Notes: generated from the sequence alone by a model not told the origin. A DNA stretch of 64,000 nt from Pseudomonas syringae (GCF_000737245.1 NZ_JPQU01000033.1:1-64000); one strand, 5' to 3'. Shown: positions 8,458 to 18,468, counted from the first letter of the stretch. A program made the numbers and translations.

Positions 8458-8718
8458 GGGGTGCTCCTGAACAGCGACCAGCAGCGATCACTAACAGGCG
8501 GTCTCGGTGACCTATACCTGAGGGTTAATCTCAGCGACGCAAAAGGCGAGCATGATAGCCGAATCAGGAACCACTGGCTTGGCTAGTGGGTCCAGTATTA
8601 CAACAGTCATTAATCGCAAGCATCGTCATGACCGGCTCATGTTCCGTAAACAACAGAGCAGATGCCCGCTTGCAAAACCCGGTCCGTACCGTGCGGACGC
8701 GTCAAAAGGAGTTACTTC

Positions 8719-11463
8719 ATGTCCTCCCTCGATAGCCTGAAAAGCCTTAAAACTCTAGAGATCGACAACAAGACTTTTCACTATTTCAGCCTGCCCGAAG
8801 CCGCCAAATCACTGGGGGATCTGGACAGACTTCCGATGTCCCTCAAGGTCCTGCTGGAAAACCTGCTGCGCTGGGAGGATGACAAAACCGTCACCGGCGA
8901 AGATCTCAAGGCCCTGGCCGCCTGGCTGACAGAGCGTCGCTCGGACCGGGAAATACAGTACCGCCCTGCCCGAGTACTGATGCAAGACTTCACCGGCGTG
9001 CCAGCAGTTGTCGATCTCGCCGCCATGCGCGCCGCCGTGGCCAAGGCCGGGGGCGACCCGCAGCGCATCAATCCGCTGTCGCCAGTGGATCTAGTCATTG
9101 ACCATTCGGTAATGGTCGACAAGTTCGGCGACGCCAGCGCCTTCGAGCAGAACGTGGACATCGAGATGCAGCGCAACGGCGAGCGCTACGCATTTCTGCG
9201 CTGGGGCCAGAGTGCCTTCGATAACTTCAGCGTAGTGCCACCGGGCACCGGTATCTGCCATCAGGTGAACCTCGAATATCTGGGGCGCACGGTATGGACC
9301 AAGGATGAGGACGGCCGCACCTACGCCTTCCCAGACACACTGGTCGGCACCGACTCCCATACCACGATGATCAACGGCCTTGGCGTGCTGGGCTGGGGTG
9401 TGGGCGGCATTGAAGCCGAAGCCGCCATGCTCGGCCAGCCGGTGTCGATGCTGATCCCGGAAGTCATCGGCTTCAAATTGACCGGCAAACTCAAGGAAGG
9501 CATCACCGCCACCGACCTGGTGCTGACGGTGACGCAAATGCTGCGCAAGAAAGGCGTGGTCGGCAAATTCGTGGAGTTCTACGGCGACGGCCTGGCTGAT
9601 CTGCCCCTGGCCGACCGCGCCACCATCGCCAACATGGCACCGGAATATGGCGCGACCTGTGGCTTCTTCCCGGTGGACGAGGTGACGCTGGAATATCTGC
9701 GCCTCTCGGGTCGCCCAGACCAGACCGTGAAGTTGGTGGAAGCCTACTGCAAGGCCCAGGGCCTATGGCGCCTGCCCGGTCAGGAGCCGGTGTTCACCGA
9801 CAGTCTGGAGCTGGACATGGACACGGTCGAAGCCAGCCTTGCCGGTCCGAAACGTCCTCAGGATCGGGTGGCGCTACCCAATGTTGCCCAGGCGTTCAGT
9901 GATTTCCTGGGTCTGCAAATGAAACCTACCCAGAAAGACGAAGGCCGCCTGGAAAGCGAAGGTGGTGGTGGTGTCGCAGTGGGTAATGCCGATCAAGTCA
10001 CCGGCGAAGCCGACTATGAATACAATGGCCAGACATATCGCTTGAAAAACGGTGCGGTGGTGATCGCTGCCATTACCTCGTGTACCAACACCTCCAACCC
10101 CAGCGTGATGATGGCTGCCGGGCTGGTCGCCAAGAAGGCAGTGGAAAAAGGCCTGAAAACCAAACCATGGGTAAAAACCTCGCTGGCTCCGGGCTCCAAA
10201 GTGGTCACCGATTACTACAAAGCAGCGGGTTTGACTCAATACCTCGACGCCTTGGGGTTCGATCTGGTGGGCTACGGCTGTACAACCTGCATCGGCAACT
10301 CCGGACCGCTGCCCGAGCCTATCGAAAAAGCCATCCAGCAATCCGATCTGACCGTGGCTTCGGTACTGTCCGGCAATCGCAACTTCGAAGGCCGGGTGCA
10401 TCCGCTGGTCAAAACCAATTGGCTGGCTTCGCCGCCTTTGGTAGTGGCTTACGCCTTGGCAGGCAGTGTGCGGGTCGACATCAGCAGCGAACCTCTGGGT
10501 GAAGGCGCGGATGGTCAGCCGGTTTACTTGCGGGACATCTGGCCTACCCAGAAGGAGATCGCCGAAGCAGTCGAGCAGGTCAATACCGGGATGTTCCATA
10601 AGGAATACGCCGAAGTGTTTGCCGGGGACGAGCAATGGCAGGCCATTGAAGTGCCGCAGGCCGCTACTTATGTGTGGCAGGAAGACTCGACTTATATCCA
10701 GCATCCACCGTTCTTCGACGAAATTGCCGGACCACTGCCGGTGATCGAGGATGTTCGCGGCGCCCGAGTCCTGGCGTTGCTGGGTGACTCGGTGACCACT
10801 GACCACATTTCCCCGGCGGGCAACATCAAGTCCGACAGCCCGGCTGGCCGCTACTTGCGTCAACAGGGCGTCGAGCCACGGGACTTCAACTCCTACGGCT
10901 CACGCCGGGGCAATCATGAAGTGATGATGCGCGGCACGTTCGCCAACATTCGTATCCGCAACGAGATGCTCGGCGGCGCAGAAGGCGGCTACACCCTGCA
11001 CGTCCCCACTGACGAGAAAATGCCGATCTACGATGCCGCCATGCGTTATCAGGCCGAGGGCACGCCGCTGGTGGTGATTGCCGGTCAGGAATACGGCACC
11101 GGCTCCAGCCGAGACTGGGCGGCCAAGGGCACCAATCTACTAGGGGTCAAGGCCGTTATCGCCGAGAGCTTCGAACGGATTCACCGCTCCAATCTGGTTG
11201 GCATGGGCGTACTACCGTTGCAGTTCAAGAATGGCCAGAGCCGCAAGAGCCTGAACCTGACCGGCAAGGAGACGCTGGAAATCAGCGGTTTGACCCATGC
11301 CAATCTGCAGCCGGGCATGAGTCTGCGTTTGACCATTACCCGGGAGGACGGCAGTCAGGAACCGGTTGATGTGCTGTGCCGTATCGACACCTTGAATGAG
11401 GTCGAATATTTCAAGGCAGGAGGGATTCTGCATTACGTGTTACGGCAGTTGATCGCGTCGTAG
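8719..11463 (+). CDS. acnA: Aconitate hydratase A
   Basis: TCA-cycle and glyoxylate-cycle enzyme interconverting citrate and isocitrate with a [4Fe-4S] cluster. At 914 aa it has the AcnA/IRP1-like length. Cluster cysteines are visible in [13 protein letters not shown] and [16 protein letters not shown]; the swivel domain follows from about residue 700, with [13 protein letters not shown] and [16 protein letters not shown]. The start at 8719 follows AAAAGGAG; longer open sequence to 8662 lacks family residues. From memory, acnA neighbours aer in P. aeruginosa; here the quinate cluster separates them. Confidence 0.95.
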   Translation: MSSLDSLKSLKTLEIDNKTFHYFSLPEAAKSLGDLDRLPMSLKVLLENLLRWEDDKTVTGEDLKALAAWLTERRSDREIQYRPARVLMQDFTGVPAVVDLAAMRAAVAKAGGDPQRINPLSPVDLVIDHSVMVDKFGDASAFEQNVDIEMQRNGERYAFLRWGQSAFDNFSVVPPGTGICHQVNLEYLGRTVWTKDEDGRTYAFPDTLVGTDSHTTMINGLGVLGWGVGGIEAEAAMLGQPVSMLIPEVIGFKLTGKLKEGITATDLVLTVTQMLRKKGVVGKFVEFYGDGLADLPLADRATIANMAPEYGATCGFFPVDEVTLEYLRLSGRPDQTVKLVEAYCKAQGLWRLPGQEPVFTDSLELDMDTVEASLAGPKRPQDRVALPNVAQAFSDFLGLQMKPTQKDEGRLESEGGGGVAVGNADQVTGEADYEYNGQTYRLKNGAVVIAAITSCTNTSNPSVMMAAGLVAKKAVEKGLKTKPWVKTSLAPGSKVVTDYYKAAGLTQYLDALGFDLVGYGCTTCIGNSGPLPEPIEKAIQQSDLTVASVLSGNRNFEGRVHPLVKTNWLASPPLVVAYALAGSVRVDISSEPLGEGADGQPVYLRDIWPTQKEIAEAVEQVNTGMFHKEYAEVFAGDEQWQAIEVPQAATYVWQEDSTYIQHPPFFDEIAGPLPVIEDVRGARVLALLGDSVTTDHISPAGNIKSDSPAGRYLRQQGVEPRDFNSYGSRRGNHEVMMRGTFANIRIRNEMLGGAEGGYTLHVPTDEKMPIYDAAMRYQAEGTPLVVIAGQEYGTGSSRDWAAKGTNLLGVKAVIAESFERIHRSNLVGMGVLPLQFKNGQSRKSLNLTGKETLEISGLTHANLQPGMSLRLTITREDGSQEPVDVLCRIDTLNEVEYFKAGGILHYVLRQLIAS

Positions 11464-11479
11464 CTATTAAGTGAGCATC

Positions 11480-11581
11480 TGTGGGAGCGGTGCTTGGCAT
11501 GGGCGGCATTCCGACGATAGGGGCCTCGCGCTCTAAAGTGAATTGCGTCCAGCCTTATCGCGGGCAAGCACCGCTCCCACA
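11480..11581. repeat. REPIN with the TGGGCGGCATTCCGAC variant
   Basis: The left arm starts TGTGGGAGCGGTGCTTG but then carries GCATGGGCGGCATTCCGAC in place of the usual CCCGC before GATA. The right arm is normal (TTATCGCGGGCAAGCACCGC...). The variant string recurs at 12625-12640 and 47206-47221. Confidence 0.85.
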
Positions 11582-11675
11582 GGATGTCATTCCAATTCAG
11601 GTTCAGATTTAGAACACAGGGGCGATAAACGAACAGATTTATCGCCTTGTCTTCCTCTAGGCTCTTCCGCAAAAT

Positions 11676-11694
11676 TAACCATCTGGTACATTTT
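11676..11694 (+). promoter_or_regulatory. Candidate TetR operator upstream of the shikimate dehydrogenase gene
   Basis: TAACCATCTGGTACATTTT matches TAACCGGTTGGTACATTTT, found in reverse orientation upstream of quiC1 (15537-15555), at 16 of 19 positions. Each copy precedes one of the two catabolic genes around the TetR gene. Binding by that regulator is an inference. Confidence 0.6.
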
Positions 11695-11748
11695 GCTGAA
11701 ACCGCATCCTTCGATCCCTGATGCGGCCTCTAATAAGAGCCGATCGCC

Positions 11749-12609
11749 ATGAACGCAACCCGCAAACCGTCCATCCTAGCCGGCCTTATCGGTTCGGGTA
11801 TTCAGGCCTCACGCACCCCTGCCCTGCATGAACATGAAGGCGATGCCCAAGGCATGCGCTACCTGTATCGCCTGATTGACCTCGACGCCTTGAAGCTCGA
11901 TATCAGCGCCCTGCCCGAGCTGCTGAACAGCGCCCAGCGCATGGGCTACACCGGGTTGAACATTACCTTCCCCTGCAAGCAGGCCGTGATCCCTCTGCTC
12001 GACGACCTGTCGGCAGAAGCCCGGGGGATTGGTGCGGTGAACACCGTGTTGTTCAAGGATGGCAAATGCATCGGGCATAACACCGACTGCCTGGGGTTTG
12101 CCGAGGGTTTCCGGCGCGGTTTTAACGATGTATCACGCAAACGCGTGGTGCAGATGGGTGCCGGTGGCGCCGGTGCGGCGGTGGCGCATGCGTTGCTGGC
12201 CGAAGGCGTTGAACAACTGAGCATCTTTGAAGTGGACCCGGCGCGGGCACAAGGCTTGGTGGACAACCTGAACGCGCATTTCGGCGCTGATCGGGCAGTG
12301 GTGGGTCGCGACTTGGCGGCCGCCATGGCAGCCGCCGATGGGCTGGTCAACACCACGCCGGTGGGCATGAGCAAACTGCCCGGCACGCCGCTGCCGCCCC
12401 AGCTTTTGCATTCGGGTTTGTGGGTCGCGGAAATTATCTATTTCCCGCTGGAAACCGAGCTGCTCAAACACGCCCGTGAACTGGGTTGCCGCACCTTGGA
12501 CGGCGGCACCATGGCGGTGTTTCAGGCGGTCAAGGCATTCGAGTTGTTCAGCGGGCAGACGGCGGATGCGGGGCGGATGCAGGAGCATTTTCACAGCATG
12601 AACGGTTGA
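11749..12609 (+). CDS. RifI-type shikimate/quinate dehydrogenase (AroE superfamily)
   Basis: This 286-aa NAD(P)-dependent dehydrogenase likely oxidises shikimate or quinate for catabolism. Catalytic Lys and Asp are present in LNITFPCKQAV and GHNTDCLGFAEGF; the Rossmann loop is GAGGAGAAVAHAL (about residues 137-149). The substrate-binding N-terminus reads SGIQASRTPALHEHEG rather than the biosynthetic AroE pattern with HSxSP, which places it in the RifI/quinate-type branch. Neighbouring quiC1 and an MFS transporter support a catabolic role. The start at 11749 lies 55 bp downstream of the shared operator-like motif. It is convergent with the tetR gene. Confidence 0.82.
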   Translation: MNATRKPSILAGLIGSGIQASRTPALHEHEGDAQGMRYLYRLIDLDALKLDISALPELLNSAQRMGYTGLNITFPCKQAVIPLLDDLSAEARGIGAVNTVLFKDGKCIGHNTDCLGFAEGFRRGFNDVSRKRVVQMGAGGAGAAVAHALLAEGVEQLSIFEVDPARAQGLVDNLNAHFGADRAVVGRDLAAAMAAADGLVNTTPVGMSKLPGTPLPPQLLHSGLWVAEIIYFPLETELLKHARELGCRTLDGGTMAVFQAVKAFELFSGQTADAGRMQEHFHSMNG

Positions 12610-12612
12610 TGC

Positions 12613-12716
12613 TGTTGGAGCGTGTGGGCGGCATTCCGACTTGCCCGCGAACGGCACACCTTGGAATGGCAGATGGACCGCGTCATCGTTCTTCGCGGGC
12701 AAGCCTCGCTCCAACA
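12613..12716. repeat. REPIN (GAGGCTTGCCCGCGAA type) with inserted variant string
   Basis: The right arm TTCGCGGGCAAGCCTCGCTC ends in CAACA. The left arm TGTTGGAGCG is interrupted by TGTGGGCGGCATTCCGAC before TTGCCCGCGAA, so the same 16-bp string as at 11500 and 47206 has been inserted rather than substituted. Confidence 0.85.
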
Positions 12717-12737
12717 AACTCCTTCGATTCCAGGCTC

Positions 12738-13433
12738 CTAAGGCCGCAGGTAACGAGTCACCGAATCACACAGCATCGCCTTGTGGCGTTCTTTTATTTC
12801 GTCATTGACCAGCTCAATCTGGAAAATCTCGGAAAAAGTGTGGCGGTTGGAGATGCGGTAGAAACAGAACGAACTGATCATCAAGTGCAGATCAATGGCA
12901 TCCACGCCTTGGCGGAACACTCCTTCGCGCTCACCTCGACGCAGGATCTTGTCGAGGATGCTGACAATGTTCTGGCTCAACTCGCGTATGGTCGGTGACT
13001 GTTTGACGTTCTCGCCGTTGTGGATGTTCTCGATGCAGACAATGCGCACGAAATCGACATTGCGGTCGTGGTGGTCGAAGGTGAATTCCACCAGCCGCTG
13101 AATCGCCTGCATGGGCTCCAGCGCATCCAGATTGAGGCCGCTTTCGGTGCGGCGTATGTCGCCATAGAGTTTTTCCAGCACTTCGGCGTACAGCTGCTCC
13201 TTGCTGTTGAAATAGTAATAAATCATCCGCTTGGAGGTTTTGGTGCGCTCGGCGATGGCATCGACTCGCGCACCGGACAAGCCCTGGGCGACAAATTCGG
13301 CGATAGCCGCCTGCAAAATGTCGTCGCGAGTTTTCTCCGGGTTGTTCTTGCGCCCCGTCGGCGATGCCCGAACCCGAGCAATTACAGCACTGTCGTCGAT
13401 AGTTTTCATATTCGGATGGGTAACCACGGTCAT
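12738..13433 (-). CDS. TetR-family regulator of the quinate/shikimate cluster
   Basis: The N-terminal helix-turn-helix is clear: IAEFVAQGLSGARVDAIAER followed by TSKRMIYYYFNSKEQLYAEVLEKLY. The C-terminal ligand-binding domain is helical. Its position between the dehydrogenase gene and quiC1, and the matched 19-bp motifs upstream of both, suggest that it controls the cluster. The start is uncertain: the ATG at 13433 is used (231 aa), with GTG 13457 and ATG 13409 as alternatives; none has a strong ribosome site. The inducer, perhaps a shikimate-pathway acid, is inferred. Confidence 0.8.
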   Translation of the reverse strand: MTVVTHPNMKTIDDSAVIARVRASPTGRKNNPEKTRDDILQAAIAEFVAQGLSGARVDAIAERTKTSKRMIYYYFNSKEQLYAEVLEKLYGDIRRTESGLNLDALEPMQAIQRLVEFTFDHHDRNVDFVRIVCIENIHNGENVKQSPTIRELSQNIVSILDKILRRGEREGVFRQGVDAIDLHLMISSFCFYRISNRHTFSEIFQIELVNDEIKERHKAMLCDSVTRYLRP

Positions 13434-13505
13434 ATCGGGGCGGTGCTGTGTTTTCACACAGTCTCGGATCCGCCCTCGAAACTCAAAACGACTGCGCCAG
13501 GTGGG

Positions 13506-15413
13506 TCAAAGCCTGGCCTGACGCGCCGCGCCGCTGCGTGTCTTGGCCATCGCTGCCAGACGTACAGCAACATTGGCCGCACCGTAACCCACATAGCCAT
13601 TCTTGCGCTGCAAAATCTCGAAGAAGAACCGGTCATCGAACGGCTCGGTGTAAACGTGAAACAGCTCGCCACCTTGAGCGTCACGGTCATAGAGCACGTT
13701 GTAATAGGCCAGTTCGCTAAGGAATTCGTCATCGAAATCAAAGCGCGCGGCCAAATCGTCGTAGTAATTGAGCGGGATGTCCAGCAGCTTCAAGCCAGCA
13801 TCTTTGGCCCGGCTGACTTCGGCGAAGATATCCTCACAAGCAAAAGCAATGTGATGCACCCCTGAACCGCGGTAACTGGACAGCGCGTGGGAGATCGCCG
13901 TGTTGCGGTTCTCCGAGATATTGAGCGGCAAACGCACGGTGCTGCAACGGCTGCGCAGGGCACGGCTTTTCACCAGGCCATAAGGGTCGGGCAGCACCAC
14001 TTCGTCGTCGGCTTCGAAATCCAGCAGGCTTTTATAGAACAGCACCCAACTGTCGAGACTGTCGGCGGGCAACGCCATGGCCATATGGTCGATGCGCTGC
14101 AAGCCACCGTCTGCCTGAGCGTTAGGGTTGATGACAAAATCGGTGTCGTAAATCGACTCACCTGGCGCGGCAGGCTCCACCAGATAAATCAGACTGCCAT
14201 CCGGTGCCCGGACCGACGGGATTTCCCGCTCATTGGGGCCGACAAGCCCGCGATACGGCTGGCCTTTGAACGCCTGAGCACGCTCCAGCGCCGACGAGCC
14301 GTTTTCCACTCTCAACGCGGTGGCACACAGCGAGGGACCGTGAGCTTCGAAAAAACTGTGGGCAAACGAATACGGCTCGGCATTGAGGACAATCTTGATA
14401 TCCCCCTGCCCCATCAAACTCACGGCCTTGGAACGGTGTTGACCCAGCCTGGCGAACCCGAGGTTGCCCAGCCACCCAGCCAGACGTGCGCGCTGATCGT
14501 CATCGACGGCAAACTCGAGAAATTCGACGCCGTTATAGGTGCTCGCCGGCGGCGGACTGAAGAGCAGGTCCTTAGCTACGGGTTGCTTTTCCTGCTCCAG
14601 CAACAAGCGGGTTTTTTCCTCCAGATACAACAATGAACGCAGGCCGTCGGCCGCATTGGCGCGGGGCGGCGCGGCACGGAAACCGTCATTGAAGATTTCC
14701 AGAGACAGCGGGCCGGTGTAGCCGCTTTTCAGGATCGGCGCCAGGAAGCCCGGCAAGTCAAACTCGCCCTGGCCGGGGAAGCAGCGGAAATGCCGGCTCC
14801 ATTCCATGACATCCATGGCCAGAATCGGCGCGTCAGCCATCTGTACGAAGAAAATCTTGTCGCCGGGGATCTGTGAGATGGCACTGGGATCGCCTTTGAG
14901 GGACAAGGTATGAAAGCTGTCGAGCAACACGCCCAACGCCGGATGGTCGATCTGCCTGACCAGGTTCCAGACCTGCTGCCAGGTATTCACATGCCGCCCC
15001 CACGCCAGCGCTTCGTAGCCGATGCGCAGCTGCCGGGCACCGGCCCGCTCCGCCAACGCCGACAAGTCGTCCAGCAGGATGTTTTCTTCGCCCAGGGAGT
15101 CGGCGGCGCTGTTGCTGCAGACAAGTACCAGATCGGTGCCTAGCTCCTGCATCAGATCAAACTTGCGTTCGGCACGCTCCAGATTGCGCTGCAGTCGGTC
15201 GCGGCGGCAGCCTTCAAAATCCCGGAAAGGCTGGAACAGGGTGATGGCGATTGCCAGGTCCGCGCAGATCTGCCGCACATGCCGCGGGCTGCCATCGTAG
15301 TAAAGAAGGTCATTTTCGAAGATCTCGACACCGTCAAAGCCTGCGGCGGCGATGGCTTCGAGTTTTTCCGGCAGGGTACCGCTCAACGAAACGGTGGCAA
15401 TCGAACGATGCAT
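13506..15413 (-). CDS. quiC1: 3-dehydroshikimate dehydratase QuiC1 (isomerase-like domain fused to an HPPD-like domain)
   Basis: This enzyme converts 3-dehydroshikimate to protocatechuate, feeding the beta-ketoadipate pathway. The 635-aa protein is a fusion. Residues about 1-275 form a sugar-phosphate isomerase/AP-endonuclease-2 TIM barrel (GFDGVEIFENDLLYYDGSPR, LGVLLDSFHTL, FVQMADAPIL, GPLSLEIFND). Residues about 290-620 form a 4-hydroxyphenylpyruvate-dioxygenase-like vicinal-oxygen-chelate domain (RIDHMAMALP, GVHHIAFACEDIF, FFEILQRKNGYVGYGAANV). This architecture is known from Pseudomonas QuiC1. The start MHRSIATVSLSGTLPEKL is chosen by family; the frame is open further upstream to 15548. 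A regulator-like motif lies 124 bp upstream. Confidence 0.88.
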   Translation of the reverse strand: MHRSIATVSLSGTLPEKLEAIAAAGFDGVEIFENDLLYYDGSPRHVRQICADLAIAITLFQPFRDFEGCRRDRLQRNLERAERKFDLMQELGTDLVLVCSNSAADSLGEENILLDDLSALAERAGARQLRIGYEALAWGRHVNTWQQVWNLVRQIDHPALGVLLDSFHTLSLKGDPSAISQIPGDKIFFVQMADAPILAMDVMEWSRHFRCFPGQGEFDLPGFLAPILKSGYTGPLSLEIFNDGFRAAPPRANAADGLRSLLYLEEKTRLLLEQEKQPVAKDLLFSPPPASTYNGVEFLEFAVDDDQRARLAGWLGNLGFARLGQHRSKAVSLMGQGDIKIVLNAEPYSFAHSFFEAHGPSLCATALRVENGSSALERAQAFKGQPYRGLVGPNEREIPSVRAPDGSLIYLVEPAAPGESIYDTDFVINPNAQADGGLQRIDHMAMALPADSLDSWVLFYKSLLDFEADDEVVLPDPYGLVKSRALRSRCSTVRLPLNISENRNTAISHALSSYRGSGVHHIAFACEDIFAEVSRAKDAGLKLLDIPLNYYDDLAARFDFDDEFLSELAYYNVLYDRDAQGGELFHVYTEPFDDRFFFEILQRKNGYVGYGAANVAVRLAAMAKTRSGAARQARL

Positions 15414-16012
15414 GTCTGACTCCTGTGAGATCGCGACCTCTGCGGATCGCATGCCTGATGCAGCCAAGGTACCGCTCAGCGAGGGACGGATTTGGGCTGA
15501 TTGAATTATTCTCTCGCCCATTCCCAACCGCAATTCAAAATGTACCAACCGGTTAGTTTAATGTTCGATAATCGCCCAAAAGCCGGTTTGAGCGATTGAC
15601 GCTGTCGCTCGGCGTGCGCACCATCTGCCTCACATTGTCGGACAAAATGAACAACCTGAAGTTGAACAGCCGTCGATAACACCCTTTGCAAGCACACCAC
15701 AATAATTTCAAAAACAGGTCACGCCCATGCCTTCTCACAAAGCCCAATCCCCCGGCCGTCTCACGCCTTGCGGCCATCCTTTACCCGTTTTGTTATCGAC
15801 AGAAGCCAACTCAGGCTCGCTTTTGTACGAAACGCGTATCGGATTGCCCGCAGCCTGATTAAAATCCAGCCCCTTTCAAATCAGCTCCTTGGGTTTATAG
15901 CCCCGTCGTTTATCAAGGCAGTTGAGCTCGCGACCTTCTGACGGTCGCGATAGGAGGCGCTTTTTCAGTTCGATCCAGCTTGCACCCGGATCCTTGAACG
16001 GATGGCTTGACC
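15414..16012. other. Divergent intergenic region between quiC1 and the MFS gene
   Basis: About 600 bp with no supportable gene. It holds the operator-like motif at 15537-15555 and a weaker related string, TGTACGAAACG, at 15824-15834 nearer the MFS gene. Both promoters of the divergent pair must lie here. Confidence 0.6.
15537..15555 (-). promoter_or_regulatory. Candidate TetR operator upstream of quiC1
   Basis: On the minus strand this reads TAACCGGTTGGTACATTTT, with the central palindrome AACCGGTT. It matches the motif upstream of the shikimate dehydrogenase gene (11676-11694) at 16 of 19 positions, including the full TGGTACATTTT half. Confidence 0.6.
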
Positions 16013-17362
16013 ATGATTCACACACACTCGACGTCTGATGCAGCAAAAGAATCAGCAAAAGTCGCCACTCCCCATGCCAGCATGGGTAGCAAATTTCGCG
16101 ACGCCATGGCGGTGGGTACAACCCGCTGGGGCATGCTGGCGCTGGTGTTTTTCGCCACCACGCTCAACTACATCGACCGCGCAGCCCTTGGCGTGATGCA
16201 ACCGATTCTGGCCAAGGAAATGAGCTGGACGGCCATGGATTACGCCAACATCAACTTCTGGTTCCAGGTGGGCTATGCCGCTGGTTTCCTGCTGCAAGGC
16301 CGGTTTATAGACAAGGTCGGCGTCAAACGCGCCTTCTTCCTCGCGGTACTGCTCTGGAGCGTTGCCACCGGTGCCCATGGCCTGGCCACGTCGGCCACTG
16401 GCTTCATGATCTGCCGATTCATTCTCGGCCTGACTGAAGCCGCCAATTATCCAGCCTGCGTCAAAACCACACGGGTGTGGTTCCCGGCCGGTGAGCGGGC
16501 CATCGCTACGGGGATATTCAACGCCGGGACCAACGTTGGCGCGATGCTGACCCCAGCACTGCTGCCGTTCATCCTGACCGTCTGGGGCTGGCAGGCGGCG
16601 TTCATCTGCATGGGCCTGCTGGGCCTGGTCTGGGTAGTGACCTGGCGTCTGAAGTACTACAACCCGGAAGAACACCCCACCGTCAGCCGGACAGAACTGG
16701 ACTACATCAACGACAACGCAAAACCCGAGCCGGTCAAGGTCCCTTTCTCGCATATCCTGAAAATGCGCGGTACCTGGGCGTTCGCAGTGGCCTACTCGCT
16801 GACCGCACCGGTGTTCTGGTTCTACTTGTATTGGTTGCCGCCGTTTCTCAATCAGCAATACAACCTGGGCATCAGCGTCACGCAAATGGGCATCCCGTTG
16901 ATCCTGATCTGGCTGACCGCCGACTTCGGCAGCATCGGGGGCGGCATTCTCTCTTCCTGGCTGATCGGCCGAGGCATGCGTGCTACCACGGCAAGGCTGT
17001 TGTCGATGCTGATTTTCGCCTTGACCATCTGCAGCGTGGTGTTTGCCGCAAACGCCAGCGGGCTGTGGGTCGCCGTGCTGGCCATTGCCTTGGCAGTTGG
17101 TGCGCATCAGGCCTGGACCGCGAATATCTGGAGTCTGGTGATGGATTACACCCCCAAACACCTGATGAGCACCGTGTTCGGCTTTGGCGGCATGTGCGCG
17201 GCCATTGGCGGGATGTTCATGACCCAGATCGTGGGTGCAGTGCTGACGGCCACCAATAACAACTACAGCGTGTTGTTCACCATGATTCCAGCCATGTATT
17301 TCCTGGCCCTGATCTGGATGTACTTCATGGCGCCGCGGCGGGTCGAACCTCTCAAGGAGTGA
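16013..17362 (+). CDS. MFS transporter, ACS family; probable quinate/shikimate uptake
   Basis: This 449-aa protein has 12 predicted transmembrane segments. The anion:cation symporter signature is near the N-terminus (FFATTLNYIDRAALGVMQPILAKEM), followed by GRFIDKVGVKRAFFLAVLLWSVATG and GLTEAANYPACVKTTRVWFP. The family imports carboxylates and sugar acids by proton symport. Adjacency to quiC1 and the dehydrogenase makes quinate, shikimate or dehydroshikimate the likely substrate, but this is inferred. The ATG at 16013 with GGATGG upstream is chosen over a TTG two codons earlier. A strong terminator follows. Confidence 0.82.
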   Translation: MIHTHSTSDAAKESAKVATPHASMGSKFRDAMAVGTTRWGMLALVFFATTLNYIDRAALGVMQPILAKEMSWTAMDYANINFWFQVGYAAGFLLQGRFIDKVGVKRAFFLAVLLWSVATGAHGLATSATGFMICRFILGLTEAANYPACVKTTRVWFPAGERAIATGIFNAGTNVGAMLTPALLPFILTVWGWQAAFICMGLLGLVWVVTWRLKYYNPEEHPTVSRTELDYINDNAKPEPVKVPFSHILKMRGTWAFAVAYSLTAPVFWFYLYWLPPFLNQQYNLGISVTQMGIPLILIWLTADFGSIGGGILSSWLIGRGMRATTARLLSMLIFALTICSVVFAANASGLWVAVLAIALAVGAHQAWTANIWSLVMDYTPKHLMSTVFGFGGMCAAIGGMFMTQIVGAVLTATNNNYSVLFTMIPAMYFLALIWMYFMAPRRVEPLKE

Positions 17363-17403
17363 AACACAAGCACTGAAACGCCAGCACCGATCCACTGCAT
17401 GAC

Positions 17404-17434
17404 AAAAGGCCGCTGCCCCGCCAGCGGCCTTTTT
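17404..17434 (+). terminator. Rho-independent terminator after the MFS transporter
   Basis: Stem AAAAGGCCGCTG / CAGCGGCCTTTT with a 6-nt loop, ending in a T run. The 12-bp stem is perfect, 42 bp after the stop codon. Confidence 0.9.
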
Positions 17435-17582
17435 ATTGCGCCCTGTATTAGGTGCAGAAACATCCCACAAACATTTCCTTCAGCCTGATCCTACAAAACA
17501 CTGGAATTGCGCGCCCCCAATCAGGGAAGCTTGCCGCCCCACCGCTGGACCCAACTTCAGTGACGAGCTTGTGCAAGCGTAA

Positions 17583-18395
17583 ATGGACTCAATGAACACT
17601 CCCATGCCAGCGATACGCTGGATCAGCCTGATCTTGTTAAGCCTGGGCTACGACCTGGCATTGAGCCATGGCGAGCTCACTCTCCCCGCCACAGTCACCT
17701 TCGGCCTGCTGATGATGGCTGGCGTCTGCGTGACCCAGTTCAAGCAGCCCGTGGTTGTCTGGTTCGGCCACGGCCTGTTCATTGCCCTGGCGATTGCACT
17801 GGCCAGTCATTGGTTGCCCGGTTTCTACAGTGAGCGGGTCATCGCTGCACAACGCTTTTCAGAACACGCAGCCCCCTTCTCGATGTACCTGAACCTCGAC
17901 AAACCCCTGATTGGTTTGTGGATTCTGCTGGCCTGCCCTTGGGCCCTCAAGGCAGTACGCGCTGGACAAGTCGTGAAAACCTCGCTGCTGACGCTTACGG
18001 GCACCGGCCTTCTATGCATTAGCGCTGCAGTGATGCTCGGCATTATCGGCTGGGCACCCAAGTGGCCCGAGCAAAGCATGCTCTGGCTGTTGAACAACCT
18101 GCTGTTGGTGACACTGACCGAAGAGCTGCTGTTCCGCGCTTACCTCCAGGGTGGACTCCAGCATCTATTGCGCCGCTTTCAATATGGTGGCGCGCTAGCG
18201 CTGGCGTTGGCCGCCGCGGTATTTGGGCTGGTGCATCTAGGCGGCGGGTGGCAGTGGGCGCTGCTCGCGGGCGTTGCAGGTATCGGTTACGGACTGGCAT
18301 GGCGCTATGGAGGTTTGCCGGCTGCAGTGGCGACCCATTTCGGAGTCAATCTGCTGCATTTCAGTCTGTTCACTTACCCGATGTTCGACCGTTGA
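17583..18395 (+). CDS. CPBP-family intramembrane glutamic protease (CAAX protease-like)
   Basis: Integral membrane protein (270 aa) with about eight hydrophobic segments. The ABI/CPBP motifs are in the C-terminal half: EELLFRAYLQGGL (catalytic Glu-Glu...Arg), FGLVHLGGGWQW (His) and ATHFGVNLLHF (His...Asn). Bacterial members are linked to membrane protein processing or bacteriocin self-immunity, but most are uncharacterised. No bacteriocin gene is visible nearby. The start could be ATG 17583 or ATG 17592. The gene sits 104 bp upstream of aer in the same direction, but aer appears to have its own promoter. Confidence 0.82.
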   Translation: MDSMNTPMPAIRWISLILLSLGYDLALSHGELTLPATVTFGLLMMAGVCVTQFKQPVVVWFGHGLFIALAIALASHWLPGFYSERVIAAQRFSEHAAPFSMYLNLDKPLIGLWILLACPWALKAVRAGQVVKTSLLTLTGTGLLCISAAVMLGIIGWAPKWPEQSMLWLLNNLLLVTLTEELLFRAYLQGGLQHLLRRFQYGGALALALAAAVFGLVHLGGGWQWALLAGVAGIGYGLAWRYGGLPAAVATHFGVNLLHFSLFTYPMFDR

Positions 18396-18441
18396 GCCAT
18401 TGTCTGGCGTCAACCAATCGCCATTCATTTGCTATCCCCGC

Positions 18442-18468
18442 TCAATAAATGGGTTAGTTTGTCGATAA
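18442..18468 (+). promoter_or_regulatory. Candidate FliA (sigma-28) promoter of aer
   Basis: TCAATAAA (18442-18449), 11 bp, then GTCGATAA (18461-18468). This fits the flagellar sigma-28 pattern TCAAG/TAAAG-N11-GCCGATAA, 32 bp before the aer start codon. Chemoreceptor genes are typical FliA targets. Confidence 0.6.

Noticed and set aside
11480..11581. A rho-independent terminator of acnA
   Set aside because: The structure is a REPIN without a T tract; an effect on transcript ends is possible but it is not a standard terminator.
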